From: Kordiimonas aquimaris
Lineage (GTDB): Bacteria > Pseudomonadota > Alphaproteobacteria > Sphingomonadales > Kordiimonadaceae
Length of the DNA: 64,000 nucleotides
Direction of reading: 5' to 3'
NCBI RefSeq assembly: GCF_025574485.1
Contig: NZ_JAOBPO010000005.1
Location: 124,001-188,000, forward strand
The position numbers and the translations under genes were made by a program. Positions within the stretch are counted from its first letter, which is position 1. Each line of letters starts with the position of its first letter. The notes beneath the pieces were generated by a model that saw only the letters and a list, made by a program, of their open reading frames with translations, searched no databases and was not told where the DNA came from. Below are positions 1 through 8,191 of this stretch, one piece after another.

Positions 1-1
1 C

Positions 2-97
2 CAAGGTTATAAAGTAAGTCTGAGTTCGCAACCTCATGATAAATACAAAGTATCACGAGCGAAAGTGACAGCACTGAAACAGGCACTCAATAGATAA
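2..97 (+). CDS. 3' end of an unidentified gene (partial)
   Basis: An open frame enters from the left edge and runs 31 codons to a TAA stop. The residues are basic and helical at the end (ending VTALKQALNR). No family can be recognised from so short a tail. It is kept because the frame is open up to the window edge and the next gene starts about 100 bases later on the same strand; it could still be a chance frame. Confidence 0.4.
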   Translation, partial: QGYKVSLSSQPHDKYKVSRAKVTALKQALNR

Positions 98-195
98 TGC
101 CTCTTGATTTTATTGTTTTCACAGAAGAAGCTAAACTTAGTCACTTTGAGTATTAGTTCGCTGTGTCATAAGATCTTCAGAAGGTGTTTTCTTAG

Positions 196-846
196 ATGGA
201 TAGGCTGCTTGACCTTTCAACGAACTTGTACCTCATCGGTAGCATTTTCCTGATAACTTTAATATTGCTGCACTATTTTCTGGTGTTTACAAAGCCGCTC
301 ACATTGAAGCAATGGAAGCTTGCTGAGTATGTCTGGGTTGGATTAGCACTTATTTCTATTGTCGGCGTGCTTGAAGAAGCGAAATTTCTGCGTGCAAATC
401 AAAATGTTGAACGATCACGTGTCCTGGCTGAAGACAAATTGCAAGCTATTGAAAACTGGTTTGATGTATACGGTGTTTTTGCATGTGATGAGCAGGGCGC
501 TAAAGAACGCTCACCAAAACTATGTACATGGATGAAAGTGAAAAGCAGCGATTTGGCTTTGATACTCTCCAATGAGAGTTTTCCGCCAGATATACCGTTT
601 AATATGCTCTCCGGTATTGATGAAATTACCGGTGGAATTCAGGATGCAGACCGAAAGATCATCAAAGGCTACCTGAATGATTATATTGCCGCGCGGCAGT
701 CCTACATGACAGGGGTAACGTCAGCACGACGGTCAAGTTTGTCTGCGCTTATTGTTTCGCTTGCGCCAATATTGTTTGCTATGGCTGTGGCGCTGAAGTT
801 TACCAAAGTTACAGGTGAGTACAGACTAACCGCTAGCCGCAAATAG
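196..846 (+). CDS. Hypothetical inner-membrane protein, 216 aa
   Basis: I do not recognise this protein. It starts with ATG and has two hydrophobic segments near the N-terminus (about residues 11-31 and 43-60), then a soluble, charged middle of about 120 residues with two cysteines (FACDEQG and KLCTWM, near residues 97 and 111), and a third hydrophobic segment near residues 184-203. That layout suggests a periplasmic or cytoplasmic domain held between membrane anchors. The ribosome binding site is weak (AAGGTG about 10 bases upstream). It converges on the ferredoxin reductase gene, with only 8 bases between the two stops. No function is offered. Confidence 0.75.
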   Translation: MDRLLDLSTNLYLIGSIFLITLILLHYFLVFTKPLTLKQWKLAEYVWVGLALISIVGVLEEAKFLRANQNVERSRVLAEDKLQAIENWFDVYGVFACDEQGAKERSPKLCTWMKVKSSDLALILSNESFPPDIPFNMLSGIDEITGGIQDADRKIIKGYLNDYIAARQSYMTGVTSARRSSLSALIVSLAPILFAMAVALKFTKVTGEYRLTASRK

Positions 847-854
847 GGAAAATA

Positions 855-2174
855 TCAGGTTTCTGCGATTGAGACCATTTCCTCAATATCAGTTAATTTA
901 GAGCGTGGTGCGCCGTCATGCGCCGCAGCGATTTCAGCGGCTTCAATCTTCTTCCAGTCCTGAAATGTAACAATCTGTAAGCCGCGTTCAGCTACAATGG
1001 TGTCCAGTCCATCTCGTCCGGCCTTACCACTTGGTTTAACTTCATCAAGTATCTTGGCAGCGATGCCCACACCGTCTGGCTTGTTTGTGCCTATAGTGCC
1101 TGTTGGGCCACGCCTGCACCAACCGACACAATAAAGGCCATCGGTGATTAAGCCTTCATCGTTTTTGAAGACGCCCCAATTTTCATTATAAGGCACATCT
1201 TCAAGTGGGCTGGAACGATAGCCAATACAAGGTACAACAAGACCTACAGGGAGAACTTCTGAACGTCCGGTACCAACACACTTACCGTCTTCCACTGTTG
1301 TTTCTTCCAATCTTATGCCGCAAACACAGTCTTCGCCGATGATTGCCATTGGTCGACGATAGAACTTAATATGCAAACGGACATTTTTGTCGTCAGGTTT
1401 GTTTTTGGTCATTGCCCGCAAGGCAATGAAATTTTTCTTTGCAGCGCCTTTCAGTTCACTATCGATGCTTTCTTCAGGCATTTGCGCTGGATCGACAAGA
1501 GCGACACAGTTATCCAAGTTGTTTAGTTCGCCTAGTTCCTTGGGAGTGAATGCTGCTTCCAGCGGCCCACGCCTTCCAAGAATATAGATGTCGCGAATAG
1601 TTGAGCTATGAATTTCCTCAGCGGCGTGTTGTGCAAGATCAGATTGTGCCATTTCATCAGCTGTTTTAGCTAGAATGCGAGCTACATCAACGGCAACATT
1701 ACCGTTTCCTATAACTGCGACAGCTGCGATCCGAAGGTCAGGGTCTAGATTGCGGAAATCAGGATGGCTGTTGTACCAGCCCACAAACGGACCAGAGCCA
1801 ATGACACCTGTAAGGTCTTCACCCTCAATGCCAAGTGGCCTGTCTTTGGCGGCACCTGTAGCCAATACGACCGCGTCATAAAGTTCGCGAAGTTCGGCAA
1901 GAGTAATGTCGCGCCCTAATGATAAATTGCCAACAAATCGGACATCGTCACGTTGATTGGTTGCTTCGTAGCGCCGTGCAACATTTTTAATGGATTGATG
2001 GTCAGGTGCTACACCTGCACGAATAAGGCCGAAAGGTGTTGGCAGGCGGTCAATGATGTCAACACGGACATCTGCATCTCCTGAAGTCAGTGCTTCTGCG
2101 GTATAATACCCAGCTGGCCCTGCGCCTATAACCGCGACCCATAAGGTTTTAGAACGTTGACCCTCTTGTTCCAT
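855..2174 (-). CDS. fprA: FAD-dependent ferredoxin/adrenodoxin-type NADP+ reductase (FprA family)
   Basis: Predicted flavoenzyme moving electrons between NADPH and a ferredoxin. The N-terminus carries the FAD dinucleotide-binding motif GAGPAGYYTAEAL (about residues 17-29). A second Rossmann motif for NADP, GNGNVAVDVARIL, lies near residue 160, and the family's C-terminal FAD contact GTIGTNKPDG near residue 355. The length of 439 residues fits mycobacterial FprA and mitochondrial adrenodoxin reductase, and the protein lacks the extra domains of glutamate synthase small subunits. A strong Shine-Dalgarno, GGGAGGT, sits just before the ATG. The gene stands alone with no ferredoxin beside it, so its partner cannot be told from here. 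Confidence 0.9.
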   Translation of the reverse strand: MEQEGQRSKTLWVAVIGAGPAGYYTAEALTSGDADVRVDIIDRLPTPFGLIRAGVAPDHQSIKNVARRYEATNQRDDVRFVGNLSLGRDITLAELRELYDAVVLATGAAKDRPLGIEGEDLTGVIGSGPFVGWYNSHPDFRNLDPDLRIAAVAVIGNGNVAVDVARILAKTADEMAQSDLAQHAAEEIHSSTIRDIYILGRRGPLEAAFTPKELGELNNLDNCVALVDPAQMPEESIDSELKGAAKKNFIALRAMTKNKPDDKNVRLHIKFYRRPMAIIGEDCVCGIRLEETTVEDGKCVGTGRSEVLPVGLVVPCIGYRSSPLEDVPYNENWGVFKNDEGLITDGLYCVGWCRRGPTGTIGTNKPDGVGIAAKILDEVKPSGKAGRDGLDTIVAERGLQIVTFQDWKKIEAAEIAAAHDGAPRSKLTDIEEMVSIAET

Positions 2175-2267
2175 ACTACCTCCCTTTGTGGTGCTAGTTT
2201 GCCATGAATTACAAACCTGTCAAAGGGAAACATCCCTTCAGTTACCACGAAGACCGCCATGGACGGT

Positions 2268-3041
2268 TTACTGTTTTTTTGAAATAAAAAGCCGAGGAAA
2301 CAAGCCGGGGACGCGTTTCATATAATCACGGTAGGTATCACCGAATTCTTTGATCAAGTCTTTTTCCTCATAATGCAGGCCAACTATAATATAGATTATG
2401 ATGCCGACAGCGAGTATGGCGCGGCCTTCAGTCATATCTGGCGTGGCAAGCATGGCAATGATTACACCTGTTTGAATGGGATGGCGTACCAGTTTGTAAA
2501 ACAGTGGTGTAACAAAGGTTTTGTTCTGTGCATCTGATGCATCAGCATTCATTGACTGGCGAATGCCCATCAGATGCATGCCATCAATCATTTGGGTGGC
2601 GAGGAAAGTGATAACCCAGCCACCCCAAAAAAGTGCTGATATTATTGTGCGTAACATTGGGTCTTCAACAGACCATATAGTATCTGTCATTGGTCGCCAA
2701 AATAGTAACATAACAAAAATGACAAGAGCTGTTGCGAGCACATATGTGCTGCGTTCCAGCGGCGCAGGTACGACTTTTGTAAGTTTTGCCTTAAAGGATG
2801 CACGCGCCATTACAGTATGCTGCAAAGCAAACAGAATAACTAACAGTATATTGGTGAGTAATGCGGGCATCGGTGTCATTGCGGCGGCAATATCAATTGC
2901 GAAGATGCCTAGAATAGGAGTGTTAAGCGCAAGTCCGATATCGACGAATGTATTATTGGCAAAGAATGCAAACCCAATAAGGCTAACCAGACCAAGTGTA
3001 TAACAAATCAACCCATACACGCCAAAAATAAGCTTTTGCAT
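2268..3041 (-). CDS. mddA: MddA-like methanethiol S-methyltransferase (NnrU/isoprenylcysteine methyltransferase superfamily)
   Basis: A 257-residue integral membrane protein with five or six hydrophobic segments. The signature stretches LQHTVMARASFK, PAPLERSTYVL and the C-terminal LVRHPIQTG followed by YEEKDL resemble MddA, which methylates methanethiol to dimethyl sulfide using S-adenosylmethionine. The RHP and EE motifs are the SAM-binding part shared with isoprenylcysteine carboxyl methyltransferases. The start is supported by AAGGGAAG about 7 bases before the ATG. Family membership of the superfamily is secure; the methanethiol substrate is inferred from motif similarity only, and a generic NnrU-like methyltransferase remains possible. 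Confidence 0.7.
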   Translation of the reverse strand: MQKLIFGVYGLICYTLGLVSLIGFAFFANNTFVDIGLALNTPILGIFAIDIAAAMTPMPALLTNILLVILFALQHTVMARASFKAKLTKVVPAPLERSTYVLATALVIFVMLLFWRPMTDTIWSVEDPMLRTIISALFWGGWVITFLATQMIDGMHLMGIRQSMNADASDAQNKTFVTPLFYKLVRHPIQTGVIIAMLATPDMTEGRAILAVGIIIYIIVGLHYEEKDLIKEFGDTYRDYMKRVPGLFPRLFISKKQ

Positions 3042-3289
3042 TGAAACTTCCCTTTTCCCCGAAAGATATTGAGCTTTTGCATAGCATATTAGTAGCCTGA
3101 ATAAAATGCAGGCCCAAAATGCGTTGACGAAGGATCATTGCTGCGCTTATATCCTGCTTATCGGTGCTTTGGGGTGCCGAACCGCCAAAAGTCTTCACAC
3201 CCATATTATGTACATAAAGACCATAAGCTAAAAGCATGGTTCTTCAGGACACAAGAGCGCGGTGATTGTCCAATGGTATGGAGAATACA

Positions 3290-3859
3290 ATGCCTAATGG
3301 CTCAAGCGGCGATAGCGCCGTAAAACTTATTTCATTTTTAAAAACTGAAGCTCGCTTGTTACACAGAGAAGCACAGCAAGGCGACGTGTTTGCATTGAAG
3401 CGGATTTCCGATCAGTGTCCATCAATACAGCTTGGTACGGAATTACAGCGAAAACATTGTTTGGCAACAATCGGGCGCGAATTGGGTTTTGATAACTGGA
3501 AGACCGCACTTGATTGCTTTTCAGATAATGAAGAAGCAACATATGGTGCATTTTTGCATCCACGAAGATGCCACGTTCACTGGAACATATGGTTCGCCGA
3601 TTACACAGAAGCAAAACAGGTAAGGTCTGAACACGGTGGGTATCTGCTGCCTTACAAGCAGCAATATATGATTGTGGACCGCGATTACATCACATCGCTT
3701 GGTCTAGAGCCAGATGCGGAGGCGTGGGAAAGCCTTGGACGTGATTGGTTGGCAAAAGCGGGTGATCATGCGCGAAGTGCGTTAGCGCTTCAGATTGCTA
3801 ATACTCATTTGAATTGGTTCAAAGAACGTTCTTACCAACAGCACGATGGAAAACAGTGA
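3290..3859 (+). CDS. Hypothetical protein, 189 aa
   Basis: I do not recognise a family. The N-terminal third (residues about 10-70) has helical phrases such as RISDQCP and ATIGRELGFDNWKTAL, a pattern often seen ahead of ankyrin-type repeats in alphaproteobacterial proteins. The middle is rich in W, H and Y (residues 85-125, for example CHVHWNIWFADY). The reading frame is open further upstream from a TTG at 3266 and an ATG at 3278. I chose 3290 because GGAG lies 6 bases before it, whereas the other two lack a good Shine-Dalgarno. It is predicted to be soluble, with no signal peptide. Confidence 0.7.
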   Translation: MPNGSSGDSAVKLISFLKTEARLLHREAQQGDVFALKRISDQCPSIQLGTELQRKHCLATIGRELGFDNWKTALDCFSDNEEATYGAFLHPRRCHVHWNIWFADYTEAKQVRSEHGGYLLPYKQQYMIVDRDYITSLGLEPDAEAWESLGRDWLAKAGDHARSALALQIANTHLNWFKERSYQQHDGKQ

Positions 3860-3877
3860 CTTAAATATTAAGCTGAT

Positions 3878-3909
3878 ACGTAAGGCAAATATTCTTGTTT
3901 GCCTTACGT
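3878..3909. terminator. Perfect 12-bp hairpin, probable terminator
   Basis: ACGTAAGGCAAA at 3878-3889 is exactly complementary to TTTGCCTTACGT at 3898-3909, with an 8-base loop. It lies just past the stop of the orphan gene that ends at 3859. No T-run follows on either strand, so it may work with Rho or as an RNA-stabilising end rather than as a classic intrinsic terminator. Confidence 0.45.
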
Positions 3910-4034
3910 GCTTACATAGATAGGTACAATTGATGGTATTCGTCAGGAAGCTTATGTTTAGTGTTTGAGTGTTTTGTCTTCACTGGCAGTTGAGCAAGCT
4001 CCATATGGTCTAATAAACCTTTTGATGAAGCCAA

Positions 4035-4054
4035 GAGGCGCTTTGCAGCGCCTC
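4035..4054. repeat. 8-bp GC-rich hairpin upstream of groESL
   Basis: GAGGCGCT (4035-4042) and AGCGCCTC (4047-4054) form a perfect stem with a four-base loop. It lies about 60 bases before the groES promoter. There is no T-tract. It could isolate groESL from upstream transcription. The rest of the 360-base gap 3860-4219 holds the groESL control region and nothing else I recognise. Confidence 0.4.
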
Positions 4055-4115
4055 GTATAGTTGATGTACATATGAATAATTCGGAGCCAAAAGACGAAAA
4101 AATCACATTTGCCCT

Positions 4116-4145
4116 CTTGAACCCTGTGAAGGCATCCCTTACATA
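4116..4145 (+). promoter_or_regulatory. groESL promoter, heat-shock sigma-32-like and sigma-70-like elements overlapping
   Basis: CTTGAA at 4116-4121 followed 14 bases later by CCCTTACAT resembles the sigma-32 pattern CTTGAA / CCCCAT. The same bases read as TTGAAC (4117-4122), a 17-base spacer and TACATA (4140-4145) for the housekeeping sigma factor. Transcription would begin a few bases before the CIRCE element. Inferred from spacing and consensus only. Confidence 0.6.
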
Positions 4146-4154
4146 GATGCGCAG

Positions 4155-4181
4155 TTAGCACTCTATTGATGTGAGTGCTAA
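4155..4181 (+). promoter_or_regulatory. CIRCE operator (HrcA binding site)
   Basis: TTAGCACTC at 4155-4163, nine bases, then GAGTGCTAA at 4173-4181: a perfect match to the CIRCE consensus. It lies between the promoter and groES, so HrcA bound here would block transcription, and the element would also form a hairpin in the 5' leader of the mRNA. hrcA itself is not in the window. Confidence 0.97.
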
Positions 4182-4219
4182 CAACCCTTATTTCCGGTTT
4201 ATCAATTAGGAGACAAACC

Positions 4220-4507
4220 ATGGCTCTTCGTCCGCTTCACGACCGTGTATTGGTCAAGCGTCTAGAAAGCGAAGCTAAAACTGCTGGCGGAATTATTCTT
4301 CCAGACACAGCTCAGGAAAAACCATCTGAAGGCGAAGTAATCGCTGTTGGTAGCGGCAACAAAGCTGAAGACGGTACTGTAACTGCGCTCGACGTTAAAG
4401 TTGGCGACAAAATCCTGTTTGGCAAATGGTCTGGCACCGAAGTGAAATTCGACGGCGCTGATTATTTGATCATGCAGGAAAAAGATATCATGGGCATCAT
4501 CGAGTAA
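4220..4507 (+). CDS. groES: Co-chaperonin GroES (Cpn10)
   Basis: A 95-residue GroES, the heptameric lid of the GroEL folding chamber in the cytoplasm. The start [14 protein letters not shown], the mobile-loop region [14 protein letters not shown] (about residues 17-30) and the end DIMGIIE are typical and the length is normal. AGGAG at 4208-4212 places the start at this ATG; the frame is open slightly further upstream but that stretch overlaps the CIRCE element. It is transcribed with groEL, 59 bases downstream, under the CIRCE operator, so heat induction through HrcA release is expected. Confidence 0.99.
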   Translation: MALRPLHDRVLVKRLESEAKTAGGIILPDTAQEKPSEGEVIAVGSGNKAEDGTVTALDVKVGDKILFGKWSGTEVKFDGADYLIMQEKDIMGIIE

Positions 4508-4566
4508 TTACTCGACCCTCGATTTCTAACCCGTAATTCTAAGTCTGATTTATCAGGAGGCCCCCG

Positions 4567-6231
4567 ATGGCTGCTAAAGAAGTAAAACTCCGCGACGAAG
4601 CACGCGCCAAAATTATGACTGGTGTTGATGTACTCGCAAACGCTGTAAAAGTAACACTCGGCCCTAAAGGTCGTAACGTAATTCTCGACAAATCTTTCGG
4701 TGCACCACGCATCACCAAAGATGGTGTATCTGTGGCGAAAGAAATTGAACTTGCTGACAAGTTTGAAAACATGGGCGCACAAATGGTGAAAGAAGTTGCT
4801 TCTCGCACCAATGATGTTGCTGGCGACGGTACAACAACTGCTACTGTTCTTGCACAATCAATCGTACGCGAAGGCATGAAGTCTGTTGCTGCTGGCATGA
4901 ATCCAATGGATCTTAAGCGCGGTATCGATCTTGCTACAACTACTGTTGTTGAAAGCCTGAAAGGCCGGACAAAAACAGTAACAACAACTGAAGAGATCGA
5001 GCAAGTTGGTACAATCTCTGCTAACGGCGAAGCGCAAGTTGGTAAAGACATTGCTGCTGCAATGGAAAAAGTTGGCAAAGAAGGCGTTATCACTGTTGAG
5101 GAAGCTAAAGGCCTTGAGAGTGAACTTGACGTTGTTGAAGGTATGCAGTTTGACCGCGGTTACCTGTCACCTTACTTCATCACAAATGCTGAGAAGATGA
5201 CTGTTGAGATGGAAAACCCACTCATTCTTCTTCACGAAAGCAAACTTTCTAACCTTCAACCTATGTTGCCGCTTCTTGAAGCTGTAGTTCAGTCAGGTAA
5301 GCCACTTCTTATCATCGCTGAAGACATCGAAGGCGAAGCGCTTGCTACACTTGTTGTGAACAAACTCCGTGGTGGTTTGAAAATTGCTGCTGTTAAAGCG
5401 CCAGGCTTTGGTGATCGTCGTAAAGCAATGCTTGAAGACATCGCTATCTTGACCGGTGGCCAAGTTGTTTCTGAAGATCTCGGTATCAAGCTTGAGAATG
5501 TTGGCATTGATATGCTGGGTACAGCTAAGCGTGTGAACATCACAAAAGAAGACACAACAATTGTTGATGGTGTTGGCTCTGAAGAAGATATCAAAGCTCG
5601 TGTTGAGCAAATCAAAGCACAAATCGAAGTAACATCCTCTGATTACGATAAAGAAAAACTGCAAGAGCGTTTGGCTAAACTCTCTGGCGGTGTTGCTGTT
5701 ATCAAAGTTGGCGGCGCTACAGAGATCGAAGTGAAAGAACGCAAAGACCGTGTTGATGACGCATTGCACGCAACACGCGCTGCTGTTGAAGAAGGCGTTG
5801 TTGCTGGTGGTGGTACTGCACTTCTTTACGCAACAAAAGCACTTGAGGGCATGGAAGGCGCTAATGACGACCAAACTCGCGGTATCGCGATTATTCGTCG
5901 TGCACTACAAGCACCTGCACGTCAAATCGCTGAAAATTCAGGTGTTGACGGCGCTGTTGTTGTTGGCAAACTTCTTGAGCAAGACGATGCAAACTTCGGT
6001 TTTGATGCTCAAAACGAAGAATACACTAATCTTGTTGCAAAAGGTATCATCGACCCAACTAAAGTTGTGCGTACTGCGCTGCAAGACGCTGCGTCTATTG
6101 CTGGCCTGATGATCACAACTGAAGCAATGGTTGCTGATGTTCCAGAAGACAAAGCTGCTGGCGGCATGCCTGGCGGCGGCATGCCTGACATGGGCGGCAT
6201 GGGCGGCATGGGCGGTGGTATGGGCTTCTAA
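4567..6231 (+). CDS. groEL: Chaperonin GroEL (Cpn60)
   Basis: Cytoplasmic ATP-dependent chaperonin working with GroES. The start [20 protein letters not shown], the nucleotide-binding phrase [14 protein letters not shown] (around residue 86) and the Gly-Met-rich flexible tail (last 25 residues) are diagnostic. The Shine-Dalgarno AGGAGG lies 6 bases before the ATG. The codon choice is strongly biased towards a small set (GCT, GTT, AAA), as expected for a very highly expressed gene and unlike most neighbours. It ends in an intrinsic terminator 35 bases after the stop. Length 554 residues, slightly longer than E. coli GroEL because of the tail. Confidence 0.99.
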   Translation: MAAKEVKLRDEARAKIMTGVDVLANAVKVTLGPKGRNVILDKSFGAPRITKDGVSVAKEIELADKFENMGAQMVKEVASRTNDVAGDGTTTATVLAQSIVREGMKSVAAGMNPMDLKRGIDLATTTVVESLKGRTKTVTTTEEIEQVGTISANGEAQVGKDIAAAMEKVGKEGVITVEEAKGLESELDVVEGMQFDRGYLSPYFITNAEKMTVEMENPLILLHESKLSNLQPMLPLLEAVVQSGKPLLIIAEDIEGEALATLVVNKLRGGLKIAAVKAPGFGDRRKAMLEDIAILTGGQVVSEDLGIKLENVGIDMLGTAKRVNITKEDTTIVDGVGSEEDIKARVEQIKAQIEVTSSDYDKEKLQERLAKLSGGVAVIKVGGATEIEVKERKDRVDDALHATRAAVEEGVVAGGGTALLYATKALEGMEGANDDQTRGIAIIRRALQAPARQIAENSGVDGAVVVGKLLEQDDANFGFDAQNEEYTNLVAKGIIDPTKVVRTALQDAASIAGLMITTEAMVADVPEDKAAGGMPGGGMPDMGGMGGMGGGMGF

Positions 6232-6265
6232 GCCAAACCATCCAAGCTGTTTAGTATTGAGTATG

Positions 6266-6296
6266 GCCCTCGGACTTCTAGTCCGGGGGCTTTTTT
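6266..6296 (+). terminator. groESL intrinsic terminator
   Basis: GCCCTCGGAC (6266-6275) pairs with GTCCGGGGGC (6281-6290) around a 5-base loop and is followed directly by six T residues. A canonical Rho-independent terminator. Confidence 0.93.
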
Positions 6297-6363
6297 GTTG
6301 AGTTATTGCCTGTAAGCCGTCATGACTAACGGTGAGAATAGTTTTTCTTTTGGGGAGAGCGTG

Positions 6364-7290
6364 ATGCGCCGTCTGTTGCTTGTATTAGCGTTTACTTTTG
6401 TAGTTTCCTGTTCACAGCAAACATCGCCAAGTTTTGATGAACAAGCGGCTATCGATACTTTGCGTATATTGTCTGCGGATGACATGCAAGGCCGTCAGAC
6501 TGGAACAGATGGTAACGCTAAAGCACGTGCGTATTTACTTGAACGCATTGCGGCACTTGATGTTGATGAAGTTGGCCAGACACACGAACATATGTTTAAA
6601 TTTATGCGTGAAGTTGAAGAAGAACCAGCTGTTGAAGTGACTGGTACCAACTTACTATTCCGCATTAATGGTACAGCGGATACCGGGAAAACCATTGTTG
6701 TCTCGGCACATTATGATCATGTGGGTGTCAATGATGGTAAAGTATTCAATGGTGCTGATGATAACGCATCAGGCGTTGCTGGGGTGCTGGCCATTGCAGA
6801 AAGCTTCAAAAACAATCCACCTAAGAATGACATCATATTTGCGTTGTTCGATGCTGAAGAAATGGGCCTGCAAGGCGCCAGGGCATTTGTTCGCAACCTA
6901 GAGCTCATAGACCCTAATATTTCCTTTAATGTTAACTTTGATATGTTAAGCCGCAGTGATAAAAACGAGCTATATGTTGCAGGTGTATTCCACCGACCAT
7001 ACCTAAAGCCTGTTATTGAGGGCATTGCTGCCAAAGTACCCACCAAGCTATTGATGGGGCATGATGACCCTGAATTGGGTATAAATGATTGGACGCAAGC
7101 ATCTGATCAGGGACCATTTCATAATGCAGATATCCCTTTCCTCTATTTCGGCGTTGAAGATCATCCTCACTATCATCAGCCTTCTGACGAGTTTGAAAGT
7201 GTGCCGGTTGAGTTTTTTATCCGCTCGCTCAAAACAGTTGTTACAGCTGTTCACGCTGTAGATGAGCAGTTGACGGGGTTCTCATTGTAA
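6364..7290 (+). CDS. M28-family zinc aminopeptidase, lipoprotein
   Basis: A predicted exported di-zinc exopeptidase. The N-terminus reads as a lipoprotein signal with lipobox VVSC, giving a lipidated cysteine near residue 16. The M28 metal sites are in order: SAHYDHVG (His and Asp, about residues 114-121), GADDNASG (bridging Asp, about 130-137), DAEEMG (catalytic Glu plus ligand, about 163-168), VNFDM (about 190-194) and a late His in HYHQPSD. The first ATG of the frame is at 6322, but GGGGA just before 6361-6364 and the lipoprotein signal favour the start given. It probably trims periplasmic peptides; substrate unknown. Stand-alone gene. Confidence 0.88.
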   Translation: MRRLLLVLAFTFVVSCSQQTSPSFDEQAAIDTLRILSADDMQGRQTGTDGNAKARAYLLERIAALDVDEVGQTHEHMFKFMREVEEEPAVEVTGTNLLFRINGTADTGKTIVVSAHYDHVGVNDGKVFNGADDNASGVAGVLAIAESFKNNPPKNDIIFALFDAEEMGLQGARAFVRNLELIDPNISFNVNFDMLSRSDKNELYVAGVFHRPYLKPVIEGIAAKVPTKLLMGHDDPELGINDWTQASDQGPFHNADIPFLYFGVEDHPHYHQPSDEFESVPVEFFIRSLKTVVTAVHAVDEQLTGFSL

Positions 7291-7339
7291 AGTGGTTATG
7301 GCCTAGCTAGACGTTTCTTATTTGGAACAAGGAACTCTC

Positions 7340-7996
7340 ATGACTTTAAAGCAATCAAAAAAGCTCGGTAAAAAGTTTGATCAACTTTGGAAACGTTCCT
7401 GTGTGCCTGTTTTTACGCACTTGCTTGAATTTGATGAAAGTGTGTGGCGCGGCGAAGCAGGTTCGATCTTTTTGACAGTTGCCGAAGATTTGCCAAAACT
7501 TAATGAAGCACCTGCTTCATTAAGAGTGTCACACATTGCATCAGCTAACATGATCGCGCTTTATAAGTTTCTTTTGAACAAGGAGTTTGAGAGGGGGACC
7601 GCCGAGCGCTTGGTGACTGATATCATGGAGTTGGAGATTGCTAGAGTCCCTGATTTTCTGAAGCGTTTATCCACTTGGTTTATGTTTTCTGGAGTAGGGC
7701 AATATTTTACCAAGTACTTTGCCGAGAAATCCTCGGTTATGAATGACGGCCAATACCGTATGGAATACCAACGCCTGGGGGCGGATTCATTTAGCTTAAA
7801 TATTACGAATTGCGCCACATGTACCTTGGCTAAGAAACAAGATGTGCAAGAATTTGTGCCAACCATATGTAATGTTGACAAAGTGTTATCTGATGAATTT
7901 GGTTGGGGATTACAGCGCACTCAAACAATTGCCAAAGGTAGCAAGCATTGCGATTTTGTTTTTGTGCGAGATGCATATACAAATGTTGAAAAATAA
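7340..7996 (+). CDS. L-2-amino-thiazoline-4-carboxylate hydrolase-like protein
   Basis: A 218-residue soluble protein. The C-terminal half carries the pattern of this family: NCATC (about residue 155), then EFVPTICNVDKVL, then IAKGSKHCDFVF near the end, with conserved cysteines at each site. Characterised members open the thiazoline ring of L-2-amino-thiazoline-4-carboxylate on the way to cysteine, but most homologues are uncharacterised and may act on something else. The rest of that pathway is not here. AGGA 8 bases before this ATG chooses it over a TTG at 7322. It follows the M28 peptidase by 49 bases and may be cotranscribed with it. Confidence 0.6.
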   Translation: MTLKQSKKLGKKFDQLWKRSCVPVFTHLLEFDESVWRGEAGSIFLTVAEDLPKLNEAPASLRVSHIASANMIALYKFLLNKEFERGTAERLVTDIMELEIARVPDFLKRLSTWFMFSGVGQYFTKYFAEKSSVMNDGQYRMEYQRLGADSFSLNITNCATCTLAKKQDVQEFVPTICNVDKVLSDEFGWGLQRTQTIAKGSKHCDFVFVRDAYTNVEK

Positions 7997-8191
7997 ATGC
8001 GGTGCGTGAAAATAACGCTAGATTTCTACAAGGCAGAGCCTTATTATCCGCTTCCGTTCTTCATTAAAGCGTAATGATACCTATGTTAAACATGCTTCAT
8101 ATCAACCGGGTTAACCGGCTTCGACGACGATAACACTTAGGCTTTCCCTTTTGTTGTCCCTGGTGCATGGCACCGTTGATATGAGAACGTT

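Noticed and set aside
2983-3237. 84-codon open frame on the minus strand upstream of the MddA-like gene
   Set aside because: It overlaps the mddA start, has no ribosome site and no protein-like composition.
4462-6209. Several long open frames in other phases across groES-groEL
   Set aside because: They are by-products of the strong codon bias of groEL; none has a ribosome site or a recognisable protein.
8100-8125. Palindromic CCGG/TTAACCGG-type sequence before the YhbS-like gene
   Set aside because: The stem is short and has no T-tail or fixed position relative to a promoter; it may be chance.
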